Assembly (NCBI RefSeq): GCF_014158035.1
Contig: NZ_JACFXW010000002.1
Span: 62,001 to 126,000, forward strand
Reading direction: 5' to 3'
DNA: 64,000 bases
DNA from: Rhizobium sp. G21
GTDB taxonomy: Bacteria; Pseudomonadota; Alphaproteobacteria; Rhizobiales; Rhizobiaceae
Shown: piece after piece, positions 28,232 through 38,450 of the stretch
Numbering within the stretch: position 1 is the first letter of the stretch
Layout of the letters: every line of letters starts with the position of its first letter
Translations under genes and position numbers: made by a program
The notes under the pieces: generated by a model
Seen by the model: the letters and a program-made list of their open reading frames with translations, nothing else
What the model was told of the DNA's origin: nothing
Database searches by the model: none

Positions 28232-29221
28232 TTGAACCCGACACGTTTCGCCACCCGCCTCAATTCCTTCGCCTCAGGCGCGCATCTGACCTGGCCAGGA
28301 CAGTCCGGCAAGCCGTCCGTGCTGCAGATGGCGGAGCGGGCTGCGCGGGTTGATGGTCTGACCGACCTCGATTTGAACTTTCCGGACCATGTCGGTGAAA
28401 ATCCAGCGGAACTTGCTCGAAAGCTCGGAGATCTCGGCCTTTCGATCAATGGCTTCGCCATGCGCTACTATACCAATCCCGCCTTCAAGCTCGGCGCCTT
28501 CACACATCCGGACGAGGCGGTGCGTCGCGACGCCATCGACCTCACCAAGCGCGGCATCGATGCAACCCGGGAAGCCGGCGCCAATCTGATGACCATCTGG
28601 CTCGGCCAGGATGGCTTCGATTACGCCTTCCAGGCCGACTATTCGACAATGTGGCAACACGAAGTAGACGGAATTCGTGAAGTTTGTGAACATGATCCGG
28701 ACTGCCTGATTTCGATCGAATACAAGCCCAACGAGCCGCGCTCCTACAGTCTCATGCCCGATGCTGCAACGACCCTGCTCGCGATTAAGGACGTCGGCGC
28801 CGAAAATCTGGGGGTTACGCTGGATTTCGCCCATGTGCTCTATGCCGACGAGCAGCCGGCCTTTGCGGCCGCGCTGATTGCGCGTCACAGCCGCGTCCTC
28901 GGCGTTCACCTGAACGATGGTTACGCCAAGCGCGACGACGGCTTGATGGTGGGTGCCGTCCATACGCTTCAGACCATCGAACTTCTGCGCCAGATCCGCC
29001 GCGACGGCTACGACGGCGCGATCTATTTCGACACGTTCCCAGATCTTACCGGTCTCGATCCGGTCCATGAATGCGAGGTCAACATCAAGACCGTCCAGCG
29101 GATGTTGAAGGTCGTCGACCGCCTCGAGCAGGACAATCGCCTTTCCAGCGCGATTGACCGACAGGACGCCGTTTCCACGCAGGCCATCATCCAGGAGCTG
29201 ATGTTCGGCGCGGACCACTGA
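28232..29221 (+). CDS. Sugar phosphate isomerase/epimerase family protein (xylose isomerase-like TIM barrel)
   Basis: About 329 residues, AP-endonuclease-2/xylose-isomerase-like barrel. Conserved metal-site segments: ISIEYKPNEPR (Glu), VTLDFAHVLYA (Asp-x-x-His), GVHLNDGYAKRDDGL (His, Asp) and GAIYFDTFPD (Asp). I take the TTG at 28232 (M-N-P-T-R-F); a GTG at 28202 would start inside the dyad operator. It probably interconverts an aldose and ketose in the pathway fed by the ABC transporter that follows by 28 nt. Substrate unknown. Confidence 0.86.
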   Translation: MNPTRFATRLNSFASGAHLTWPGQSGKPSVLQMAERAARVDGLTDLDLNFPDHVGENPAELARKLGDLGLSINGFAMRYYTNPAFKLGAFTHPDEAVRRDAIDLTKRGIDATREAGANLMTIWLGQDGFDYAFQADYSTMWQHEVDGIREVCEHDPDCLISIEYKPNEPRSYSLMPDAATTLLAIKDVGAENLGVTLDFAHVLYADEQPAFAAALIARHSRVLGVHLNDGYAKRDDGLMVGAVHTLQTIELLRQIRRDGYDGAIYFDTFPDLTGLDPVHECEVNIKTVQRMLKVVDRLEQDNRLSSAIDRQDAVSTQAIIQELMFGADH

Positions 29222-29249
29222 ACCAACCCAACGACCCGGGAGGAAACCC

Positions 29250-30290
29250 ATGAAGAGATTTTTCGCCGCGGCTCTCGCCGCCACCCTTTGTGCTGGCATC
29301 GCGACGGCTCAAGACCTCAAGCCGCTGAATTCAGACTCCGAGCCCGACCGCATGGACTGGTCCGATCTCGAAGCCAAGTTCGGCGCCCTGCCGAAGCTGC
29401 CGGAAGGTCTCAAGGTCGGAGGCGTCTCCAAGACGCTGACCAACGAGTATTGGCGTTCCCTCGGTGAAGGCTACAAGCGCTTCGCCGACAAGGTCGGCGT
29501 CGACGTCGCCTATCAGGCTGCGCAGAGCGAGGGCGATCAGCTCGGCCAGCTGACGATCGCCGAAGGCATGGTGACCCAGGGTTACAAGGTGCTGCTCGTC
29601 TCGCCGCAGACCGACGCCAACCTTCAGCCGGTCATGGAGCAGGCCAAGGCCGCCAATATTCCGGTCGTGAACGTCAACGACGCAGTGATCCCGCAGGCCG
29701 AGCATTATGTCGGCAACGTCCAGCGCGACAACGGCGTCCGCGTCGCCAAGTGGTTCCTCGAGAACCGTCCCAATGGCGGCAAAGTGGCGATCATCGAAGG
29801 CCAGGCCGGCGTCTATGCGGCCGTGCAGCGCACCGACGGGTTCAAGAGCACGATCACCGAAGGCGGCAAGTTCAACGTCGTCGCCAGCGTGCCGGGCAAC
29901 TGGGACCGCCAGATGTCCTATGACGCCGCCACCAACATCCTGCAGCAGCATCCGGACCTCGTGGGCTTCTATTGCAACAATGACGGCATGGCGCTCGGCG
30001 TGGTCGAAGCCGTCAAGGCGGCGGGCCTGCAGGACAAGGTGGTCGTGTTCGGCACCGACGGCATCTCGGACGCCTACAAGTCCATCGAGGCCGGCGAACT
30101 GACCGGCACCGTCGACAGCTTCCCGGTTCTGACCGGCGAGGTCGCCATGGAAGTCGCCTTGCGGCTGGTGTCCGGCCAGACGCTGCCGCGTGTTGTCGCC
30201 ACGCCCCAGGCCCTGATCACCAAGGACAACATCAAGGACTATCAGGGCGGCGACGTCCGCTCCGTCCTCATGAAGGCCGCAGGCAAGTAA
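29250..30290 (+). CDS. Sugar ABC transporter substrate-binding protein (RbsB-like)
   Basis: Periplasmic binding protein of the Peripla_BP_4 type, 346 residues. Signal peptide cleaved after about residue 20. LPEGLKVGGVSKTLTNEYWR opens lobe 1; VLLVSPQTDANLQPVMEQA, VGNVQRDNGVRVAKWF, NWDRQMSYDAATNIL, YCNNDGMALGVVEAV and FGTDGISDAYKSIEAGELTG are family signatures. The ribosome site is GGGAGG. Followed by a perfect hairpin (30304-30331) before the ATPase gene. Probably binds a monosaccharide or polyol. Confidence 0.94.
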   Translation: MKRFFAAALAATLCAGIATAQDLKPLNSDSEPDRMDWSDLEAKFGALPKLPEGLKVGGVSKTLTNEYWRSLGEGYKRFADKVGVDVAYQAAQSEGDQLGQLTIAEGMVTQGYKVLLVSPQTDANLQPVMEQAKAANIPVVNVNDAVIPQAEHYVGNVQRDNGVRVAKWFLENRPNGGKVAIIEGQAGVYAAVQRTDGFKSTITEGGKFNVVASVPGNWDRQMSYDAATNILQQHPDLVGFYCNNDGMALGVVEAVKAAGLQDKVVVFGTDGISDAYKSIEAGELTGTVDSFPVLTGEVAMEVALRLVSGQTLPRVVATPQALITKDNIKDYQGGDVRSVLMKAAGK

Positions 30291-30303
30291 GGCCTCACAC
30301 ATG

Positions 30304-30331
30304 GGACGGTCGGCGTGTCAGCCGACCGTCC
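30304..30331 (+). promoter_or_regulatory. Intercistronic hairpin after the sugar-binding protein gene
   Basis: Perfect 11-bp stem GGACGGTCGGC / GCCGACCGTCC with loop GTGTCA, 14 nt after the stop and about 24 nt before the next start. No T-run follows. Likely stabilises the upstream message and lowers expression of the ATPase/permease genes. Confidence 0.65.
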
Positions 30332-30354
30332 AAACACTGGGAGGATTGAGTTTC

Positions 30355-31865
<1,511 letters not shown>

Positions 31866-31880
31866 CAGGAACTTTACATC

Positions 31881-32854
31881 ATGTCAGACATATCCCAGAA
31901 CGCTGCAGCGTCATCATCCCGGTTCCTCGGATCGCTGTCGTTGCGCGACGCCGGCACGCTGATCGGATTGGTCGCCATCGTGGTGATCTTCGGGTTTCTG
32001 GCGCCGGATTTCCTGTCGCAACGCAATCTGCTGAATATTCTCCAGCAATCCAGCATCAACGCCTGCCTGGCGCTGGGAATGACCCTGGTGATCATATCCG
32101 GGGCATCGACCTTTCGGTCGGGCCGACCGCGGCCATCGCCGCCGTCGTCACGGCCACGCTGCTGGTTGCGGGCGTTCCGATCCCGCTCGCGATCCTCGCC
32201 GGCCTCGGCATCGGCGTGTTGTGCGGGCTGGTCAATGGGGTGCTCGTCGCCTATGCCGGTCTCCAGCCGTTCATTGTGACGCTCGGCACGCTCTCGACCT
32301 ACCGCGCCATCGCGCTGATCTATACGGGCGGCAATCCTGTGCTCGGCGTTCCCCAGGGATTCCGCACGCTGTTCAACGGGTCGGTTGCCGGGATTCCGAA
32401 CTCGGTCATCATGGTGGCCATCGTCGCGCTCCTCGCCTGGATCCTGCTGAAGAAGACGCCGCTCGGTGAATATCTGCTCGCCGTCGGCGGCAATGAGGAG
32501 GCGGCTTATGTCGCCGGCGTGCCGATCGCGATCACCAAGATCACCGCCTATGTCATTTCAGGCGTTCTCGCCGCGCTCGCCTCGATGGTCCTGATCGGCC
32601 GTCTCGGCGCCGCCGAACCGATCCTCGGAAATCTCTGGGAACTCGATGCGATCGCCGCAGCGGCCATAGGCGGCGCGTCCCTCATGGGAGGCAAGGGCAG
32701 CGTGATCGGCACGCTGCTGGGCGCGATCATTCTCGGCGCGATGCGCAACGGATTGACGTTGATGAACGTCCAGGCCTTCTATCAACTTCTCGCCACCGGC
32801 CTTATTATCCTTGTCGCGATGATGATCGATCGCGTCACAAGGGGACGGGGATGA
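31881..32854 (+). CDS. Sugar ABC transporter permease, RbsC type (one frameshift)
   Basis: Inner-membrane permease of the BPD_transp_2 family with 8-10 hydrophobic helices. APDFLSQRNLLNILQQSSIN and LALGMTLVIISG lead to the conserved GIDLSVGPTAAIAA, which is out of frame. Adding one G to the GGGG at 32100-32103 gives ISGGIDLSVG and an unbroken 324-residue protein ending MIDRVTRGRG. Also seen: LNLxP-like GLQPFIVTLGTLSTYR and AAIGGASLMGGKGSVIGTLL. The stop overlaps the rpiR start (ATGA). Confidence 0.9.
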
Positions 32855-33722
32855 ATTCAGCAGATGACCTCAAGGCGGTGGGCCCGCGCATCCGAATGAT
32901 GATGCCGAAGCTCACCCCCTCGAGGCGCGGGTGGTGGAGACGGTGTTCGGCTTGAGAGACTTCTCGGAGGACACCGCTCTCAAGGATCTGGCGGCGGAGG
33001 CCGGCGTGTCCGAAGCGATGGTGGTCAAGATCACCAAGAAACTGGGCTTCAGCGGCTATCGTGAATTTCGCACCGCCGTGTCCAGCTATATCAGGCTGCC
33101 GACGGCGGAAATGCATCAGGAGCTCTCGGCGGAGGACAGCACCCGGGAAATCATCCAGAAGGTTTTCCGCACCTCAATCAACGCGCTGGAGGAGACGCTT
33201 TCCATTCTCGACGTCGAGGGCTTCGATCGGGCCGCCGACCTCCTGGCGAAGGCTCGGCAGATTGACTTTTACGGCGTGGGCGGATCCGCCCAGATCGCGC
33301 GCGACGTGGCGCACAAATTCCTGAGGATCGGGGTTCGCGCCAATGTCCAGGATGACTCGCATATGATGCTGATGTCGGCCTCGCTTTTAGGAACGGACGA
33401 CGTGGCTATCGGATTTTCCCATTCCGGCAACACCACGGCGGTGATCGATGCGATCCAACTCGCGCGGAAAAGCAGCGCGCGGACAATCGCCATCACCAAT
33501 TACGGCGGTTCGGCGCTGGCCCAGATCGCCGATATCGTGCTCTGTTCGACGGCGCAGGGATCTCCCCTGATGGGCGAAAACGCTGCCGCGCGCATTGCGC
33601 AACTCAACATTCTCGACGCGCTGTTCATGGCGGTCGCGCAAAGAAATTATGAAGCGGCGGAGCGAAATCTCGAAAAGACGATGTCCGCCGTCGCATCCAA
33701 ACGCAAGGACAAGTTTCCATGA
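32851..33722 (+). CDS. RpiR family transcriptional regulator (HTH + SIS domain; one frameshift)
   Basis: N-terminal HTH_6 domain (DTALKDLAAEAGVSEAMVVK, ITKKLGFSGYREFR) and C-terminal SIS sugar-phosphate-binding domain (IDFYGVGGSAQIARDVAHKF, AIGFSHSGNTTAVIDAI, IAITNYGGSALAQIADI). The first 23 codons (MNSADDLKAVGPRIRMM...) are in a different frame. Adding one C to CCCCC at 32915-32919 gives KLTPLEARVVETVFGLRDFS and a 290-residue protein. It would sense a phosphorylated sugar made by the neighbouring kinase and control this operon, perhaps through the dyad at 28192. Overlaps the permease and kinase genes by 4 nt each. Confidence 0.88.
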
Positions 33723-34603
33723 CCACGCACACGCCCTCCGTCGTCGTTTTCGGCAGCCTGCATTACGACATCATGGTGCACGGCCCGGCGCGCCCGCGCA
33801 AAGGCGAGACGGTCACGGGCAGCAGCTGGCGGCCGAAATGCGGCGGCAAGGGCGGAAACCAGGCGGTTTCCGCTGCAAAGGCTGGCGTGCGTTCGCACAT
33901 GATCGGCGCCGTCGCCGATGACGATTTCGGCCGCGCCCTCATCGACAACCTCGCTGAGCGCAATGTCGACCACCGTTTCGTGAAGCGGGCCCACGGCGTC
34001 GGAAGCGGCATGAGCGTCGCGATCTTCGACAGCGAGGGCGACTACGGCGCGGTGATCGTCTCGGGCAGCAATCTGACGCTCGGCCAGGCAGACGTCGATG
34101 CGGCGCGTGAAGTCTTCACTCCGGGCGCCGTTCTCGTCTTGCAGAACGAGGTGCCCGATCACGCAAACGTTTCTGCCGCGCGGGCAATGAAGGCTGTGGG
34201 TGGTCGTGTCATCCTCAATGCGGCGCCTGCGCGCCCGCTGTCTCAAGACCTTGAGCAGCTGGTGGACGTGCTGGTCGTCAACGCCATCGAAGCCGAACAA
34301 CTGGCCGAGACGCCGGTGGTCGACACATTGGCGGGCGCGCTGGGCGCCGCAAGGTTGTTGGCGCAGACTTTTCCGATCGTCGTCGTCACAGCGGGCGGCG
34401 AAGGCGTCGCCTGCGCGACCGGGGCAGGGGAGGAGTTTTCCCTTGAGGCCATGAATGTCAAAGTAGTGAGCACGCATGGAGCGGGCGACGAGTTCACCGG
34501 GGTTCTCGCCGCTGAGCTCTCTCGTGGAAGCGATATTCGCGTCGCGTTGGAAGCCGCTAATCAGGCGGCGGCGATTCTTGTAAGTACACCGACGTCCGAC
34601 TGA
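33719..34603 (+). CDS. PfkB family carbohydrate kinase (ribokinase-like)
   Basis: ATP-dependent sugar kinase of 294 residues. Signature 1: KCGGKGGNQAVSAAKAG. Substrate and nucleotide regions: LQNEVPDHANV, VILNAAPARPL, LVVNAIEAEQLAET and VVTAGGEGV. Signature 2: STHGAGDEFTGVLAAEL, with the catalytic Asp of GAGD; Glu replaces the usual small residue after it. Last gene of the isomerase-ABC-rpiR-kinase operon; the ATGA overlap with rpiR shows tight coupling. Phosphorylates the imported or isomerised sugar; ribose itself is not proven. Confidence 0.9.
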   Translation: MTTHTPSVVVFGSLHYDIMVHGPARPRKGETVTGSSWRPKCGGKGGNQAVSAAKAGVRSHMIGAVADDDFGRALIDNLAERNVDHRFVKRAHGVGSGMSVAIFDSEGDYGAVIVSGSNLTLGQADVDAAREVFTPGAVLVLQNEVPDHANVSAARAMKAVGGRVILNAAPARPLSQDLEQLVDVLVVNAIEAEQLAETPVVDTLAGALGAARLLAQTFPIVVVTAGGEGVACATGAGEEFSLEAMNVKVVSTHGAGDEFTGVLAAELSRGSDIRVALEAANQAAAILVSTPTSD

Positions 34604-34895
34604 AGGTCCGCCGGCATTTGACGCAAACGCCGCCTGAATTCGCCAATACCGTTTAAGTCATGCTACTCCAATATGGAGCGGTTGTGGCGATGGGTTTTGA
34701 TGCACCCGTAGATTAGCTCGCCATTCCCTCCGCTTTCAGCGCCATCCATCCTTATCTCAGGCTCAAGACTGGCCTATCGATTGATACTTTTGTGCTCTTT
34801 TCGCAATGGCGCCGCACAATGAGCGAGCAGGCAATTATAGCGAGGGCGCGTCAGCTTATCTACCTGACTAGGATAATGGTCTCACCAACAATCGT

Positions 34896-36308
34896 TCAGG
34901 CGGAAGCTGAGTGGGATCGAGGCAAAACTATCTTGGCGGTTAGTCCGCGCTTTTTCGCCGCTATGAGAACATCTCCGCCATGTTGACGTGCGATCGTGCG
35001 CGCAATGGATAATCCCAGACCCACGCCGCCAGTCCCCGCGTTTCGCGAGCTTTCAAGGCGATAGAACGGCAGGAAGACCTGCTCGATCTGATCATGGGGT
35101 ATTCCCGGGCCGTCATCGTCGACGATGATCTCGATCAGCGTCTCGGGAGCGTGCAGGCTCACTCGAGCATGCCCCGCATAGCGCACCGCATTTTCGACAA
35201 GGTTGCGGACCGCGCGTTTCAATCCGTCGGGGCGGCATCGGCATGTCAACTTGCCGTCGTCCTCGAAGGTCACGTCATGGCCGAGTTCGGCGAGATCCTC
35301 GCAAAGACTGCCCACGAGCGCGCCGAGATCCATGAGACGCGTCGCTTCGCCGCTCGCGTCGCTCTTGGCGAAATCCAGCGTTGCGGCGGTCATGGCCTCC
35401 ATCTCGGAAATGGTGACCAGGATCTTCTCCCGCGCCTCGTCGTCGGGAAGGAATTCCGCCCGCAGTCTCAGGGTGGTCAGAGGTGTCCGCAAATCATGCC
35501 CGATGGCGGCGAGCATCCGGGTGCGGTCTTCGATGTAGCGGGTTAGGCGCAGTTGCATGCTGTTGAAAGCCTGCTTCAGCCGCCTGATCTCTGTGGGGCC
35601 GGCCCCCTCGCTGAGTTGGACCGCTTCCCCGCGCCCGATCGCCTCCGCAGACGTTGCAAGCTCATTCAACGGCCTTGCAACTTCGCGCGCTAGAATGACG
35701 CCGATGATGCAGAGCGCAAGCGCCGTGGCCACTGTCGGCAAAATCGAATCGCGGCGCCAGAAGCCACCTTTCAAAGGCTTGAAATAGAACGCGTTCAGCC
35801 AGCGCCCGTCGGCCAGTTGGGTGACGATCGCCATTCCGTCCTTCTGGGCGAATTCGATGTAACTGGCCGCGGGCTGCTTTCCCCAGGCTTCCGACGTCAA
35901 GACGCTCCAGCGAAGATCGGAAGCGTCAAGGTTCGCGGCGATATGCAAAAGAAGGCGCTTGTCGTTTTCCCGGTCGCCATTGGCGTCACTCGCCCCCAAG
36001 CCCATATAGAAACGCTTCTGGGCCTCATTCATCCAGGCTGCGGCGTCCATTGGCGAGTGGTCGGATGACCAGAAGCGAGTGGAATTGGTCGCGCTTGCGG
36101 CAAGGATACTGTCTCGGAGTTCAGGCGCCTTGTCGACAAGGCGGGACAAGGCGGCGGCCCGGCCGATAAACTCCGTCAGCGAGGTTTCCCGAATGACAAC
36201 TTTCCGCTCCTGCCAGGAAAGAGCGAAGGGGATGACCTGCCCGAGGATCAGCGCCATCAACAGCAAGGAGATCAGCTGCCGGGTCAGGCTGGCCGTAAAC
36301 CATCTCAT
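34896..36308 (-). CDS. Two-component sensor histidine kinase (HAMP, HATPase)
   Basis: 470 residues. Two membrane helices (about 10-31 and 189-208) frame a periplasmic sensor of about 155 residues; a HAMP linker follows (about 209-262). Dimerisation/phosphoacceptor box IGHDLRTPLTTLRLR has His271. The ATPase domain has N-box NLVENAVRYA, G1 DDDGPGIPHDQ, F-box VFLPFYRLE and G2 GGVGLGLSIA. EnvZ/CpxA-like architecture. The start overlaps the stop of the response regulator gene. The unit is divergent from an RND efflux pair, which it probably controls. 292 nt without a gene separate its end from the kinase gene. Confidence 0.94.
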   Translation of the reverse strand: MRWFTASLTRQLISLLLMALILGQVIPFALSWQERKVVIRETSLTEFIGRAAALSRLVDKAPELRDSILAASATNSTRFWSSDHSPMDAAAWMNEAQKRFYMGLGASDANGDRENDKRLLLHIAANLDASDLRWSVLTSEAWGKQPAASYIEFAQKDGMAIVTQLADGRWLNAFYFKPLKGGFWRRDSILPTVATALALCIIGVILAREVARPLNELATSAEAIGRGEAVQLSEGAGPTEIRRLKQAFNSMQLRLTRYIEDRTRMLAAIGHDLRTPLTTLRLRAEFLPDDEAREKILVTISEMEAMTAATLDFAKSDASGEATRLMDLGALVGSLCEDLAELGHDVTFEDDGKLTCRCRPDGLKRAVRNLVENAVRYAGHARVSLHAPETLIEIIVDDDGPGIPHDQIEQVFLPFYRLESSRNAGTGGVGLGLSIARTIARQHGGDVLIAAKKRGLTAKIVLPRSHSASA

Positions 36309-37021
36309 TTCAGGACCTCGACATCCACCGCCAGGCTATAGCCGCCGCCCCAATTGGTCTTGATAATCACCGGGTTCTTCGGGTCAATCTCGATTTTCTT
36401 CCTCAGTCGGCTCACCTGATTATCGATGCTGCGGTCGAACGGGTCGGCGCTGCGCCCGATGGTGAGATCCAGCAGCTTTTCCCGGCTGAGCACGATCATC
36501 GCATGTTCGGTGAGAACCTTGAGCAATCGAAATTCGGCGGTGCTCAACGGCACACTTACCCCGTCGTCGCCGAGAAGTTCCTGACGCCCCATGTCGAGCT
36601 GCCAATGGGCGAAGCGGAGAAGCTTGGCGCGATTGGTCGAGCTCTGGGCCTGGGCGCCCCCGCGGCGGAGCACGGCGCGAATTCGGGCGAGGAGTTCACG
36701 GGGATTGAATGGCTTGACCAGATAGTCGTCGGCGCCGAGTTCGAGGCCGATGATCCGGTCTGCATCTTCCGCCATGGCCGTCAGGAAGATCACGGGCACC
36801 TGAGAGGACGTCCGCAATTGCCGACAGATGCTCAAGCCGTCCTCGCCGGGCATCATTATGTCGAGGACAATGAGATCCGGTTGGGCGCGGTCCATCATCC
36901 TGCGGAACTCGACGCCATTCGCGAGCGGCGTGACCCGATAATCGTGATCGGTCAGGTATCGGGCGACCAGATCCCTGATGTCCCGGTTGTCGTCGACCAC
37001 GAAGATGTGAGGACTGGACAT
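36305..37021 (-). CDS. OmpR/PhoB-family response regulator
   Basis: 238 residues from the ATG at 37021 (MSSPHIFVVDDN), preceded by GAGAGAAG. Receiver: acidic pair D10/D11, phosphoacceptor D54 (LIVLDIMMPGEDG), T81 and K103 (DYLVKPFNPREL). C-terminal winged helix: VPLSTAEFRLLKVLTEHAMI, LSREKLLDLTIGRSADPFDR, SIDNQVSRLRKKIEIDP, IIKTNWGGGYSLAV. Transcribed ahead of, and overlapping, the histidine kinase gene. 219 nt separate it from the efflux adaptor start. Confidence 0.94.
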   Translation of the reverse strand: MSSPHIFVVDDNRDIRDLVARYLTDHDYRVTPLANGVEFRRMMDRAQPDLIVLDIMMPGEDGLSICRQLRTSSQVPVIFLTAMAEDADRIIGLELGADDYLVKPFNPRELLARIRAVLRRGGAQAQSSTNRAKLLRFAHWQLDMGRQELLGDDGVSVPLSTAEFRLLKVLTEHAMIVLSREKLLDLTIGRSADPFDRSIDNQVSRLRKKIEIDPKNPVIIKTNWGGGYSLAVDVEVLK

Positions 37022-37094
37022 AAAACTTCTCTCGTCTTTGACCCGTAGATACAAGCGCTTGCGACTGAAGACACGCGGAAAAGTGTAAAAAAAT

Positions 37095-37119
37095 GTCGTC
37101 GCATTCATCCTGAGACGAC
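37095..37119. promoter_or_regulatory. Inverted repeat GTCGTC-N13-GACGAC between regulator and efflux genes
   Basis: A 6-bp dyad with 13-nt spacer in the intergenic region shared by the response regulator and the efflux operon. Could be a binding site for a divergent-promoter regulator; OmpR-type proteins usually prefer direct repeats, so the link is weak. Confidence 0.25.
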
Positions 37120-37240
37120 GCCAGCATACACTTTGATACAATTTGGCCGGAAGGCTGGCAAACTTCTGCGACAGGGTCTGTCTAGGGATGAAAGCATGCT
37201 GCGTCGCAACAATCCTGCAGACGCAAGACGAAAGGCAACC

Positions 37241-38445
37241 ATGACCCGCTCCATCCTCTGCCTCGCGATCGCGCCTTTGCTGCTAGTCGGCTGCACCGAA
37301 GACAAAAAGCCGGAATCCGCTGCGGCAAGCAAACCAACCGTCGTATCTGTTGTCGCAATGCAGCCGCAGACCGTGACGATCACATCAGAATTCGGAGGGC
37401 GCATTGCTGCATTCAACGCCGCTGAAATCAGACCGCAGGTCACCGGCCTTATTGTCAAGCGCGAGTTCACCGAGGGTTCCGACGTCAAGGCAGGCGATCT
37501 TCTCTACCGGATTGATCCCGACACATATCAGACGGCGCTCGCGAGCGCAGAAGCGACCTTGGCGCGGGCCCAGGCCGCTGAACGCAATGCTGCGGCCAAA
37601 ACCGAGAGGCTGAAGCGCCTCAACAACGAGCGAGCGGTCTCCAGCCAGGATTATGAAGACGCGCTTCTGGCCTTGGCGCAGGCCAAAGCGGATGTGGGCT
37701 CCGCAGAAGCGGCGATCAAATCCGCCCGCATCAATCTCGGCTACACCGAAATACGCGCGCCGATCGATGGCCGGACCGACGCTTCCACCGTCAATGCCGG
37801 CGCCTTGGTGACATCGGCTCAGACGACGGCTTTGACGACGATCCGCCAACTGGATCCGATTTATGTCGAAATCAGCCAGCCGAGCGAGAACCTGCTCCGT
37901 TGGCGGCAAGCCGTTCGCGGCGGCAAGCTGAAGCACGCCGACGAAACCTCTGTTCGCCTGACGCTCGAGGACGGATCGAGCTACCAGCTGAAGGGAAAAC
38001 TGCAATTCGCAGAGGCTGCGATCAGCGAAACGGCCGGCTCGGTGACCGTTCGGGCCGTATTTCCCAACCCGGATCATCTTTTGTTGCCGGGCATGTATGT
38101 GCGCGCCATCATAGAAGACGGACAAATCGACAGCGCTTATCTCGCGCCCCAGCGCGCCATCGATCGCAATGTGGCCGGCGACGCGATTGCCAAAATCGTT
38201 GGCGCGGACGGCAAGATCGTCGAACGCAAGCTCGGCGTGGCCCGGTCGCAGGGCAATGCCTGGATCGTCACCGGAGGCCTTTCCCCGGCGACAGGCTGGT
38301 GGTCGAAGGAGGTCAGAGGGCGAGGTCCGGAGATGCGGTCGAGGTCAAAGAGGTCAAGCTCGACCCGGCCACCGGTGATCTCTCCGCCGCTGCAGGTTCT
38401 GCGGCCAAATCCGAAACCGGCTCCGTCGCCGTCACGCAGCGCTGA
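37241..38445 (+). CDS. RND efflux transporter periplasmic adaptor (AcrA/MexA-like lipoprotein; one frameshift)
   Basis: Signal peptide with lipobox LLLVGC (lipid-anchored Cys near residue 18). Membrane-fusion-protein layout: biotinyl-lipoyl half GGRIAAFNAAEIRPQVTGLI, hairpin coiled coil (ASAEATLARAQAAERNAAAK, SSQDYEDALLALAQAKADVG), second lipoyl half SARINLGYTEIRAPIDGR, then beta-barrel (VRAVFPNPDHLLLPGMYVRA, PQRAIDRNVAGDA). The frame breaks at GGLSP; adding one G to the GG at 38287-38288 gives GDRLVVEGGQRARSGDAVEV and a stop at 38445, 401 residues. Start ATG 37241, AAAGG upstream. The RND pump gene starts 5 nt later. Confidence 0.9.
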
Positions 38446-38450
38446 ATGCC